Shown here in pieces: positions 24,441 through 35,443 of a DNA stretch of 64,000 bases. Source of the DNA: Cyclospora cayetanensis (taxonomy: Eukaryota > Apicomplexa > Conoidasida > Eucoccidiorida > Eimeriidae); the NCBI RefSeq assembly GCF_002999335.1, contig NW_020312236.1:124001-188000 (forward strand), read 5' to 3'. The position numbers and the translations under genes were made by a program. Position 1 is the stretch's first letter, and each line of letters opens with the position of its first letter. The notes under the pieces were generated by a model. The model searched no databases. It was not told the DNA's origin and saw only the letters and a list, made by a program, of their open reading frames with translations.

Positions 24441-25441
24441 TGCCTCAAAAGAAGCCTCTCGGGGAGGGAGGTTGCATTTGGTTAGGTGGCCATCATCTTG
24501 GGGGTGTTGTGGTGGTGGTAGTCGTAGCAGTGCTGCTGCTGCTTCTGCTGCCTCGCTTATCCGTGCAGGCGATGCGACACGTGCAGAGCCTGCCCTTCCT
24601 AGAGAAAACGAATCTGCATGGCTGCCCGCTGCATGCACGACGCCAGCAAGAAACGAGCTTCCTGATAGTCCCACCTACGCGACGCTCTTCGCCGAAGGAT
24701 CTCGTGTCATTTGCAGCATGCCGTCAAGGCGGCATGGCTAGATGAGGCTGGTAGCCGCTGCTTCATCTGAGACGCAGCTGTTGGGGGGTGTCTTGAAGAG
24801 TGGGCCCCTTGACAGGGCCAAGGCGGGGGTAAGGGGGGGAGCGGGGTGGTTCGGTTGTGTCTTGCCGCTGCATGCATGCAGCCCATAAACATGCATGCAT
24901 GCAGCCGCGGTAGCTTCCTGGGACGGCTCCGTCGGGAGCACAGCTTTACGTTGCCGCCTCGGAATCTGACCTTTTTCCCCTTTATTTATTTCCTGGCGAG
25001 GTGCTCCTAGCTGGGACTGTGGTAACCGCTGCGCTCCTCCATCGATGCAGCAGCTGCTGCTGCAGCGCCTACCCGAGCATCGTGTAGCAACAGCCACGAG
25101 CGGCGGCAGAAGGCAGTGCGCCTTCAGGAGGAGGCAAATTTTTTCGTTGCAAATTCTATCAGGGAAGGCTTTCTGGTCTTGTCTTCAGCGTTTGGCGATC
25201 AGCTGCTGAGCACAGAACTGCAGCGGCAACACGAAGGCCAAAGGAGCAGGCACCCTGCCTGCCTGGCTGCCTGGCTGCCTGCCTGGCTGCCTGCCTGGCT
25301 GTCTGCCTGTCTGCATTCTTCTCGAAAGTTGCACGGTGCAGCCAGCCTTCCTCGAGCGTGGATTTCATCGGCGGCAGCAGCAGTGAAAGTGGCACTTCCC
25401 AGCCGCTTTGCAGCTGCCACAGTTGCTGCAAAAGCGGCAAG
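24441..25441. other. Divergent intergenic region between MUS81 and TFIP11
   Basis: About 1 kb separates the first MUS81 ATG (-) from the chosen TFIP11 ATG (+), so both may share a promoter region. It also holds any upstream MUS81 exon (the frame is open 24441-24674). A CCTG/GGCTG tandem of about 55 bases lies at 25257-25313, and TGCATGCATG elements at about 24870-24902. The latter contain TGCATGC, a motif often seen upstream of apicomplexan genes. Confidence 0.5.
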
Positions 25442-28400
25442 ATGGGGAGGAGTAGCAGGCGCGCGCGCCGGAAGGAGGCCATATATGGCTGCTTTGGAGG
25501 AAGCAGCAGCAGCGATGAGGGAGAGGAGCAGCCAAGGGGTCTTGCTGCTGCAACTGCTGCTTCCAGCCGCAGCAGCAAGAGGCGGCGAAGGCACGACAGC
25601 AGCGACAACAGCAGCGACGACGACAGCAGCGGTCCAATTCAGTTTGTGAAGGGGGGGGTACTCCAGCCGGAAGATCCTAACGAGAAGGATGCCAACAAGA
25701 AGGGCAGTAGCAGCAGCAGCAGCAGCAGTAAGAAAGAGAGCAGCAGAAGCAGACAGCGTGACTCAGCTCCCCAGCCTTTCGCCTTTGATAAGAACCAGCT
25801 GAAGCTCTCCATCAAGAAACCGAAAGAGCAGCACGAGATGCAGCAGCAGCAGCAGAAATGCCTCAGCAGCAAGGATGCGCATGTGCTGCAGCAGTTGGGC
25901 TTGGATTACTCCGAAAGCGAAGACGAATCCAGCAGCAGCAGCAGCAGCACGCAGCAGCAGCAGCAAGAGCAAGAGCAAGAGCAGAAGAAAGCTTCGCATG
26001 CCGCAGGCATGGTTCCTCACGATGGTGAAGCCGGAGAGGCAGCAGCAGCAGCAGGTGCAGCTGCTGCTGCTGCTTCTGGAGTGGAGGGGAGTGAGAGCAG
26101 CAGGAGCAGGAGCAGGAGCAGGAGCGACAGCAGCAGCAGCAGGAGCGACAGCAGCAGCAGGACTGACAGCAGCAGGAGCAGCAAAAGTCGCAGCACGTCG
26201 CCTGCCTTCGTTTTCAAGCCTGCTCCTGAGCAGCAGCAGCAGCAGCAGCAGCAGCACCGCCATCACCATCACCAGCGAGGATGGGGAGAGCAGCAGATGC
26301 AGCAGACATATGGAAAAGGCTTCGCAATGCTGCAGCGCATGGGATTCAAAGGGGGTGCGCTAGGTCGTGATGGCACTGGCCTTGTTGCTCCTATCGAAGT
26401 GAAGTTGCGCAAGAAAAACAGAGCGCTTCAGGATGAAGGCGAGAGGCTCCTGCCAGGGGAGAAGGGAGCTGCTCCTATCAAAGTGGGCGGGGAAGACTTT
26501 CCTTGCTGCTGTGCACCGTGGTTGCAAAGGGCGCTTGCTCTCGTTGCCGCTGTCGGTATTGCTGTTAGTATTGCTGCTTTGTGCTGTTCGTATTGCTGCT
26601 AGTATTGCTGCTTTGTGCTGTTGGTATTGCTGCTAGTATTGCTCTTGTTGCTGCTGTTGGTATTGGTGCTAGTATTGCTCTTGTTGCTGCTGTTGTTGGT
26701 ATTGCTGTTAGTATTGCTGCTTTGCGCTGTTGGTATTGGTGCTGCTTGCACTTGTTGCTGCTGTTGGTATTGGTGCTGCTTGCACTTGTTGCTGCTGTTG
26801 GTATTGCTGTTAGTATTGCTGCTTTGTGCTGTTGGTATTGCTGTTAGTATTGCTGCTTTGTGCTGTTGGTATTGCTGCTTGCACTTGTTGCTGCTGTTGG
26901 TATTGCTGCTTGCTCTTGTTGCTGCTGATGGTATTGGTGCTGCTTGCTCTTGTTGCTGCTTTTGGTATTGGTGCTGCTTGCTCTTGGTGCTGCTTTTGGT
27001 ATTGGTGCTGCTTGCTCTTGTTGCTGCTTTTGGTACTGGTGCTGCTTGCTCTTGTTGCTGCCGTTGTTATTGGTGCTGCTTGCTCTTGTTGCTGCTTTTG
27101 GTATTGGTGCTGTTTGCTCTTGTTGCTGCTGTTGGTATTGCTGTTAGTATTGCTGCTTTGTGCTGTTGGTATTGCTGCTTGCACTTGTTGCTGCTGTTAG
27201 TATTGCTGCTTGCTCTTGTTGCTGCTGTTAGTATTGCTGCTTTGTGCTGTTGGTATTGCTGCTTGCTGGTGGTATCTTCAGTTGTTTGATGTGGCGGTCT
27301 GTGATTGAACGGGGGAAAGCAGCTGCAGTTTTGCTTTCACACGTGTTATGGAGTTATGTTATTTGGATACGCCTGCAAAAAGGCATGTATCAGGGGGCAT
27401 GTATCGGTATATGTATCTGTGTGTGTATCTGTGTAAGTATGTATATATATCCGTGTATATATCTGTGTATGTATGTGCACTTGTAAGTGTATGAGCCATA
27501 TATGGGTTCTAATATGTGTTTGCGTGCCTAATGTGTGTATATATGTGCTTCATATGTGTGTATTTGTTCCTAATATGTGTATATGTGTGCTTCATATGCG
27601 TATTTATGCGCTTCATATGCGTATTTATGTGCCTAGTATGTGTATATATGTGCTTCATGTGTGTATATATATGCCTAACATGTGTATATCTGTTCCTAGT
27701 ATGTGTGTACATGTGCTTCATATGTGTATATTTGTTCCTAGTATGTGTATATATGTGCTTCATGTGTGTATATATATGCCTAATATGTGTGTATGTGTGC
27801 TTCATGTGTGTATATATATGGCTAGTATGTGTATATATGTGCTTCGCATGTGTATATTTGTTCCTAGTAAGTGTATATATGTGCTTCATGTGTGTATATA
27901 TATGGCTAGTATGTGTATATATGTGCTTCACATGTGTATATTTGTTCCTAATATGTGTATATATGTGCTTCATATGTGTATATATGTGCTTCATATGTGT
28001 ATATATGCGCTTCATATGTGTATATATGCGCCTCATACGTGTATATATGTGTTTCATTTATTTGTGCGTGAGTTTAACGTGCCGTTTGGAGAGTTGTTTT
28101 TTGTGGTGTTCCAGCTACTGCTGTGCTTGGATTGCTTTTCGCGTGGCGGGTGTTGTTGGATGTTTTTTTGTCTGAGTTTTTGTTTCTGGCTTGCGACGTA
28201 TTTCTGTGCTGCTTCCGCAGGCAGTACCAGACCCTCTGCCGACTCCGAAGCTTTTTAGGTGGAAAACTGCTGAGGATGAAGTGGCAGGGGCAGCGGCAGA
28301 TGGGGGAGTTGCGCGGATGGACGGTTTCTCGAAAGACTGGCAGGTGGGCAGGAGCAGGCGGAAGCGTCTCGTGAAAACGGCGGCTCAAATAGCTGTAGAG

Positions 28401-29621
28401 GGCCGCATGTTGCAGCAGCAGCTGCAGCTGCAGCAGAAGCAGCAGCAGCAGGAGCTCAGAGTCATTGACATGACTGGACCGGAGGTGAGACTGCTTGGAA
28501 GTGCAGCAGAAGTGGGCGAGGCTTTGCGGCAGCAGCAGCAGATGCAGCGGGAAGAGCTTTTGGGAGTCATGGACGGCAGCAGCTCAGGCATGGGTAAGGG
28601 GGGGGGAGACGTTCCTTTGCAGCTGCTGCAGCAGGCGTTGAGACAGCAGATTCGCCGCGTAGAGAGAGACTTGCAGCAGATTGCTGCGCAGAAGCAGCAG
28701 GAGGAGCAGCAGTTGCTGGATGCCGCAGCACACGACAAGCAGCAGCAGCATGAGCAGCTCGAGCGTCAAGCTGCAGCGGAGCACACGCAGCAGTTGGCGG
28801 CTGCCGTGAGGTGTATGTACAGCCGGATCAAGCAGCGGCGGGGCGGCCTCGAGGAGGGGGAGCAGCAGCAGCAGCGGAAGCAGCAGCTGGAAGCAGATCG
28901 CTGGAGTGATGACGAGGCGCAGACTGCTACTAGTAGTAGTAGTGGTGATGGTAGCAGCAGCAGCAGCAGTAGTGGAGCGTTGCAGAAAGAGCATTTGAAG
29001 GAACCGGAGTATGCGCATGTGACGGGGGGACTGACACCCGATGAGATGTTGCAGGAGGTGTTGAGCTGGCGAGACAGCTGGCGCGAGGCCTTCTTCAGAA
29101 TCCACGCTGCAGCTGCAGCTGCTGCGCTCCTGCGGCTGCTGCTGCAGCGTGTTTGTTGTGTATGGACGCCTCTGGAAGCAGCAGCACCGAAGCTGGCCTC
29201 TGCAGTGGGGCGATGGTTTGAGGTGTACACGCAGCTTCACCAGGAGGAGGAGGAGCGGTGGCTGCAGCGACTGCAGCAACTGCAGCAACTGCAGCAGCAG
29301 CAGCGGCAACTGCAGCAGGACCAGCAGCATCAGCAGGAGCTGAAGCTGGCAAGGCTTGTGGCAGGTCGAACGTATGATTTGTTGCAGCAGGGAGTCGAGG
29401 AAACGCTTGGCTCGCATATGCGGCGCCATTTGCTGAATGTGTGGAAGCCTTTTTCCACGGGAGCCGCGGCTGTATCGCTTCTGGAGTGCTGGTTGCCTTC
29501 TCTCCCTGCTGCAGCAGGTGTGCAGCTGCTGCAGCATCCCGTCGTAATGCAGCTACGGCGTTCGCTGGACGTATGGAATCCTATTTCGTCTCGCAGCAGC
29601 AGTAGTAACAGCAGCAGTAGT

Positions 29622-29659
<38 letters not shown>

Positions 29660-30620
29660 TAGCGCATCCCCCCTTACTGCTAACAACGCTGACAGCAGAA
29701 GCAGCAGCAAGCCGCTGCATCAGTGGCTGCTTCCGTTTGCATCTTTGCTCAACAAGCCCTTGATGGAAGTCGAGCTGCTGCTCCCGCTTCAGCAGAAGCT
29801 CGTCAGCGTGCTGTCTACGCACTGGAGTGCCTCCGATCACAGCTGCGTTGCATTGCTGCGTCCTTGGCGCGCCGTCTTCAGCAGCCCTCTGTGGCTGGAT
29901 TTGTTGCAGCGGGGTGTCATCCCCCAGCTGCTGCAGCGGCTGCAGCAGCTGGAAATCCAGCCGCAGCAGCAAGATCTGACGCCGCTGAAGGACGTCCTCG
30001 TGTGGGAAGCGCTGCTGCCGACTGAGCTCCTCGCACGAGTGCTCGCGGAGGGGTTTCTCCCTCAGTGGCTTCAGGTGTTGCGGCTGTGGCTGGCTTCGCC
30101 TTCAGCCAATCCAAACGAAGTGCGCACATGGTTCAGAGGGTGGCAAGCTGTGCTCCCGCCTCCAGTGCTGCAGCACCCCCTCGTGGCAAGAGGCTTCATG
30201 GAAGCGCTCAAAGTCATTGGAGGGGGGGCTGCTGCCGCGACGCAGCAGCTGCAGCAGCAGCAGCAGCAGCTGCAGCAGCAGCACTACGCCCCCGCCGCCG
30301 CAGCGCCTCCAGCGGCTGCTGCTGCTGCTGCTGCGATATGGCAACAAGCGCCTCAGGCACCCGCTGCGGCTCCCCCACCCACTCCCGAACAGTCTCAGGT
30401 ATCTCTCTTCGACTTGCTGCAAGGCATGGCTGCAGAACAAGGCCTCGTTTGCAGGCCCAAGGCTGGACGCATTGAGCGAGGCCGCCAGGTGTACGTACTC
30501 GCAAGAGCCTCGTTCTTCATCGATGCCAACGTCATCTTCGCGCGACACAAAAACACGGAACCCTGGAAGCCGCTTACGGCGGATCAACTCTTCGTCCTAG
30601 CTACCAAACAGAAGAAATGA
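25442..30620 (+). CDS. TFIP11: TFIP11/Ntr1-type G-patch protein (spliceosome disassembly)
   Basis: TFIP11 (yeast Ntr1/Spp382) binds the DEAH helicase Prp43/DHX15 through its G-patch and helps release the intron-lariat spliceosome. Proposed exons are 25442-26482 and 28221-30620 (1146 residues). The N-terminal TFIP motif is clear: RRARRKEAIYGCF, then a Ser/Asp/Glu-rich segment and GPIQFVKGG. The G-patch is at about 26308-26440 (YGKGFAMLQRMGFKGGALG, then GLVAPIEVKLRKK). Exon 2 has RVIDMTGPEV followed by the GCFC domain, ending in FLPQWLQVLRLWL, FRGWQAVL, LFDLLQGMAAEQGLV and VYVLARASFFIDANVIF, all characteristic of the family. The acceptor (ttccgcag at 28220) is strong. The donor (GTGGGC at 26483) is chosen by phase and is less certain. 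The frame is open upstream to about 25300 without ATG, so a short 5' exon is possible. Ser, Gln and Ala runs interrupt linkers. Confidence 0.88.
26530..27270 (+). repeat. TTGGTATTGCTGCT-type array
   Basis: About 740 bases of shuffled triplet-based units built from TTGCTGCTG, TTGGTATTG, CTTGTTGCTGC and TGCTTTGTGC. Higher-order blocks recur (for example the TGCTTTGTGCTGTTGGTATT block at several positions), showing local duplication. Confidence 0.9.
27480..28065 (+). repeat. 21-bp tandem array (TGTGTATATATGTGCTTCAT type)
   Basis: About 25 copies of a 21-bp unit. The first half (TGTGTATATATG) is constant; the second half alternates among GTGCTTCATA, TTCCTAATA/TTCCTAGTA, GCCTAACA and GGCTAGTA forms. 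The period is seven codons, so frames stay open on both strands and read as heptapeptides such as CIYVLHM or, on the other strand, KHIYTHM. Confidence 0.9.
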
Positions 30621-31353
30621 CAACGGGGCGGGGGGGGGGAGGGGGAGCGCTGCGGGGAGGCCCCCCGGAAGCTCTACAGGGAAAGCGATGCAAATCCTCT
30701 TCTGCGAGGGCTTGCAATTGTGGGGTGCTGAGGCGGAAGGAAGGCTGCATGCAACGTTTTGCACCTTCTGCATGTGCTGTCCAGCGTAAATTTGCTCGCT
30801 GCAGCGGTCGTCTGACAGGGGCTTTCATAGGAGGCACACAGCCCACCCCCCTCACTTCCTAGCGCGAAAGTACTCCATCCACGGGAGAAAACTCACAGCA
30901 ACGACACAACACACAATGAGAATAGGCCTACTCTCTCCAAGCGCGCCCTTAGCCTTAGAACCAGATGGGAGCCAGCCTTCGCACGAGGCTCCTGGAGAAG
31001 ATGCGGCGTCGCTTGCCGAGTGCCCTGGGGGAGTAGAGGATAGTACTCTACACTGAAGGGACCATGACTTGCTTCTTTGCTATTATCTTTTTCCGTGTAT
31101 AGAGCCTAGGGTCTAGGATTTAGAGGGCCTTCTAGGATAGCAACGTTGCTCTTTCTTAAGAGGCAATATAGGCTCGTGATGTCGGTCTTAGGCTTGAGGT
31201 TGCCGCCGCTTCGGCATTTTCTGCGGCTGCGCTTTTCTGCAGCGTGTCGGCTGCTGCTGCTGCTCTCTGCGCTGCATGCTCATGGTAGCCAAGGCAGCAG
31301 GGGCAGTGCGCTCGCCGCACGGGCGGTGCTTGCAACCGAAACCCCCGCTGCTG
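30621..31353. other. Convergent intergenic region after TFIP11
   Basis: About 730 bases between the TFIP11 stop and the 3' end of the next minus-strand candidate. A G-run sits just after the TFIP11 stop (30626-30650). I see no further gene. Confidence 0.4.
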
Positions 31354-33802
31354 CTACAGAGGCTCACTGCAGGACTGCCAGGCTCTTGTCCCCTTTGCTT
31401 TTGTTGTTGCTGCTGCTGCCTCTATGACAGGTGCAGCGGCAACGAGAGCCTTGGCAACTGCAGCAGCTGGCCCTGCAGCTGCAGCGGATAGAGCAGCAGC
31501 AGCAGCGGCGCCTGCTGCCGCGCTGTCTTCAGTGTCGTCGTCACCTTTACCGAAGTGGGCTGCTTGCAGTATGCCGTATGCGTAGCTGCAGGGTCCCTCT
31601 CCATAGCAGGAGCTGCTGTTGCTTCGCAATCGAGTGCGTGATCGAGGGGGCTGTTGTAGCTGTGCACCCTGCATGATCCTGCTGAGTCTCGGAGGGCAGC
31701 GACAACAATAGCTGCTGCTGCTGCTGCTGCTGCGCCGGGGTGTCGGCAGCAGTTGCTGCCGCTGCAGAGCCCTTTGCCGTTCGTGCTGCTCTAGGACGCG
31801 GAAGGCATTCGCAGCAGCTGCTGCTGCCGCTGCTGCTTCTGCTGCCACCGAAGCAGCATGAGAGAGCGCTTCGCGGGGCGCAGTGTAGTCGTTTGCTTGC
31901 TGCTGGTTGCTGCGGCCGCTGCGCGCAGCAGTGGCTGCTGCTGTTATCTCCTGCATGCTTTTTCCTCTGCACGAAAAAAGAACCGACGTGGCTTGCTGCA
32001 GTCTCTCAGCCCCTTCTAGAGGTCTGACTGCTGAAGAGTCCAAAGGGGGTGCAAGGGCAGGACCTGCTGCTGCTGCAGCGGCTGATGGCGCTGCCTCTGC
32101 TGACGCAGTTTGAGCAGCGATCCCTGAGTGCTGCAAAATTGCAGTGCCTTTAAGGAAGGAAAGCGGCTGCTGCTGCTGAAAGTATGCGTTCGCCGGATCT
32201 CGCCGTGGGAAGGAATGCGGCGAAACATTCACGCCAACAGCACCTGCGGCAGCTGTTGCAACGCTTTCCTGAGGGGAATTCTCCTCCGCGGCCTTTTCTT
32301 CCGAGCTTCCATCGCTGCTCGTGCTGCTGCCGGAGGGCAGCCCCCGGCGCAGCAGCACTGGTACCTCTGCAGCGGTAGAAGCAAGTGCGGGCACATATAT
32401 ATATGTATATATGTGTGTATATATCATATATGTATACATGCATCCACACACACACACACGATACACACTATACACACAGATACACATGCACACAGATACA
32501 CACATGCACACATCCACATATACATATAAATATATACAGGCCGAAGCCTCAGCTGCACCCTGACGACAGTGCGGGTGGCTGCACTGCGCCTGCATGCCGA
32601 AATCCAGCAGTAGCAACAGCAGCAGGCTGGCAAGTACCGCAGCCTTGACAAGCACGACTGAAGGCTAGTGGGCATGGCTGGCAGGAGACTCCTAGAACTT
32701 TGCGCTTCTACTATAGCAACAAGAGCAGCAGCAGCGAGATTGGGTGCACACGTGCAGCAGCCGCGTCACAATACACAACTACATCAGCAGTGGCAACTGC
32801 AGTACCGGCTGAAGAGATTAGGTGCAGCGCGTCAAGTCTTTTCCGTCTGTCCACTGCCATTTGTGAGGCCGCAGCAGCCGCAGGTGGTGCTAATGAGGCT
32901 TCGGGAATTGCGGGGTGTGCTGCTGCTGCTGCTCCGGCTCTTGTGGTTGCTGCTGATGAGGCTTCTTGTGTCGGTCGTGGTAGGAAGCGATTCTTTTGTT
33001 GCTGCGAATCCTGTGATGGCTGATTGTGCAGCTTCCGTTGCCGCAAGTCCTGGTGCTTTAGCTGCTGTAGCTGTGTTGGAGGGATGCCAGCGAGAACATC
33101 GCGTGAATTCTTACGGCTGCCCTGTAGTGCGCTGTTGTTGCTGCTGCTGTTGCTCAGATTGCCACCCCTTTTCCATGCTGATTGGTGCCTCGTTGGCTGT
33201 TGGCCTTGCTGCTGCAGCGGCGTCCAAAGGTGCTCGTAGAGTTCCGGCTGCTCCTGCTGCAGGTGCAGCTGCAGATCATGTGGTATTTTTTTGGGAGCCT
33301 CCGTCTGCTGTCCGTGCGTGGCTGTCTGCTGCTCTTTAGGCCTCTGATTGAAAATATCGGTGGCGTGTTGCTGGTCGTGCTTCGCTTGTGACCCTCCATG
33401 CTGCTGCTCGTGGAGAGTCGTGATCAATTCGTTGCCTGGGGAGGAATCTGCAGCACAACTCGCTGCAGGAGGCGTGGTGGCTGTTGCAAGGTCCACTGCT
33501 GGACTGCGTGCTGCTGCAGAGCCTTCCACTTCCCGCGGAGGTGCACCGTGATGACGAGGTGTCAGAGAACCTGAAGGGCCTCTTGATCCAAAAGCGCCTC
33601 CCGCGCTTACGGAAGGAGGTGGTGTTGGAGCTTTTGCTGTTCTAGACGCCGATTTTGGTACTGGTTTTAGAATGCGGGCTGCTTCTCGCACAGCTGCCGC
33701 TGGACGCTCAGCTCTGCGGCATGATAAAAGTCTTCCGTAAGCTGCAACGGAGGCAAAAAGTTCTACACTGATGGCCTTAAGCTCCCCGCGAAAGCCCTGC
33801 AT
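31354..33802 (-). CDS. Unrecognised low-complexity protein, probably two exons
   Basis: Not recognised. Two long open stretches on the minus strand: 33802-about 32790, and 32664-31354. The second has no ATG and begins just after a TAG acceptor (ccactag at about 32665). The first offers a phase-0 donor (GTAGTT near 32790), so one gene with a short intron is the simplest reading. The first part has VELFASVAAYGRLLSCRRAE and Gln/His-rich sequence. The second opens with a hydrophobic stretch ([12 protein letters not shown]) that would be an internal membrane segment or, if it is a separate gene, a signal peptide. It is followed by Ala-rich sequence. The TA/CA repeat at 32390-32540 interrupts the second part and may be another intron, though the obvious GT/AG pair creates a stop. 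The start at 33802 is the first ATG not abutting a strong donor. Confidence 0.4.
32390..32540. repeat. TA/TG and CA simple repeats
   Basis: TATATGTGTGTATATAT followed by CACACA and ATACACACA units over about 150 bases, inside the minus-strand candidate at 31354-33802. Confidence 0.85.
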
Positions 33803-34854
33803 CCTGAATCCTGAAGCGCACCTGCTTACCTGCTTCATTGTGGCTGGCGATTCTGCATCGGGGGGAAGGCTTGACACTGCACGTGCAACGGAGCAGGAAC
33901 AAAAAAAAACTCACATGCGAAGGCATGCCGCGTGGCCAGCTGCGCGCCACGCCGTTCACAGCACTTCGCACATTGCGCACTCTGCTCCGGAAAGCCTGCT
34001 ACATCTCACAGCTTACGGGCTGGCGGAGAAGAGGGCTGTCTTCTTTCGGAATCCAAGCCACCGGGATGTCGCGGGGCTGCTTTCGCTTAACTCGCACGCT
34101 GCATGCATCGTATGCTTAACGCTTTGGAGGTCAAAAAAGAACTGGCGTCTCGGCTGTCGAAAGAGGGTGGTGCCGACATCATGCATGGATCGCAAATTTC
34201 GGATATGGCGGATTCGGAGAAGAAACCTCCTTATGGGAGGGTGGGAAACACAGTGTGCAAAGATGGTTGGCCCTCACTCAGTCGCTGGATTACAGCTGCT
34301 TCATCCAAGGTGCAGTTTTCTCCTGCTGCGATCGATACTGCCTCCAGGAGCAGCTCGTTCTCCTGTAGCTGCTGATGCTGGAAAATAGGGTGCTTAAGGC
34401 CTCTAGAGAGATAGCCCCAAGGCGAAAAACGGAAAGGCGTCCACTTCAATTCAGGACTGATTACAACACTCAGAGGCTTATGAACGAAAAGCCTAATTCT
34501 AGCACCCCAAAAATAAAAAAAAATTAAAAAAATTCGAGCTAGCCTGAATTCAGCTTGAAGTTACGCTGTATCGTTTTAGGGTGTAGCGGCTGGAGTTTAC
34601 GGCTTTGGGGGTGGCAGTGGCTTCGGCTCCGATGGAGGTTTGGGGGGTCGTTGACTCTCCCCAGTCACCTGAGACGGTGTCAGGATGTGCAGAGTCTTCT
34701 TACTATCGCTGCAAAAAGTTCGCGTACTAAGCCCAAACCCTGCTTAAGCTTCCTCTAAGGCATCTCCCAAGCCTGGAACTACGTGCTGGCGGAAAATCTG
34801 GAGGGCACCACAGCCTGCCTTAACGGCGCAGAGAAGGTCGCTAGACCTGTGCCT
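33803..34854. other. Intergenic
   Basis: About 1 kb. A 205-codon plus-strand frame (33771-34388) matches nothing and has no coding-like feature. An A-rich run lies at about 34508-34531. Nothing further is seen. Confidence 0.4.
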
Positions 34855-35407
34855 TTAGGGTGCAGGGGATGGAGCTAACTGCAGCGTAAAGTGCCTCATA
34901 GCGTCCGTTATATCTTCTCCTCCTGTGCCCTCCCACTGCAGCCGAGGCTTGTTTCTCCGTACCGAGGCGCTGAGGCAGCGCCGAGGGCTCTCGCCCTCTT
35001 CAGCTCCTGCTCCTGTTTCTGGCGCCTCCATTGCACGAAAAGAGTCTTCCGCAATTGCTCTTGTTGCTGCTGTCGTTCCTGCCGTTGCTGCTGCTGTTCC
35101 TGCCGTTGTTGCTGCCGCTCTTGTTGTTGCAGTTGCTCCTGCTTTTGCTGTTGCTGTTGAAGGTGCTCCTGCTGTTGCTGTTGCTGTTGAAGGCGCTCCT
35201 GCTTTTGCTGCTGCTGTTACACGTACTTCTGTTAATGCTGTTGCTGTTGAAGGTATTTCTGTGAGTGCTGCTGCAGCTGCTTCTGCTGTTTCTGTTTCGT
35301 GATTTTGGAGAGAGGCGTCTGGCCCTGCAGTCCTCGTGGCGCCTGCTGCAACAAGCGCAACAGTCTTCTCGCTGCTGCTGCCAACGACTCCTGCACGAGC
35401 GGCACTG

Positions 35408-35443
<36 letters not shown>

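Larger units (their letters stand above)
26483..28220 (+). other. Repeat-filled intron of the TFIP11 gene
   Basis: A 1.74 kb intron deduced from the split between the G-patch exon and the VIDMTG/GCFC exon. Nearly all of it is two tandem arrays (26530-27270 and 27480-28065), with short unique sequence at the ends and between. It is T/G-rich in the sense strand. It carries long open frames because the repeat periods are multiples of three, but these peptides (poly Leu/Val/Cys, or CIYVLHM-like heptads) resemble no protein. Confidence 0.75.

Noticed and set aside
26615..27289. 224-codon Leu/Val/Cys-rich plus-strand frame
   Set aside because: It is the triplet-period array inside the TFIP11 intron; no ATG-driven unique sequence and no domain.
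27473..28258. 261-codon frame of CIYVLHM-like heptads and its minus-strand twin
   Set aside because: Produced by the 21-bp array; both strands are open equally, and it runs into TFIP11 exon sequence in another frame.
33771..34388. 205-codon plus-strand frame
   Set aside because: Overlaps the start of the minus-strand candidate and shows no domain or coding-like composition.
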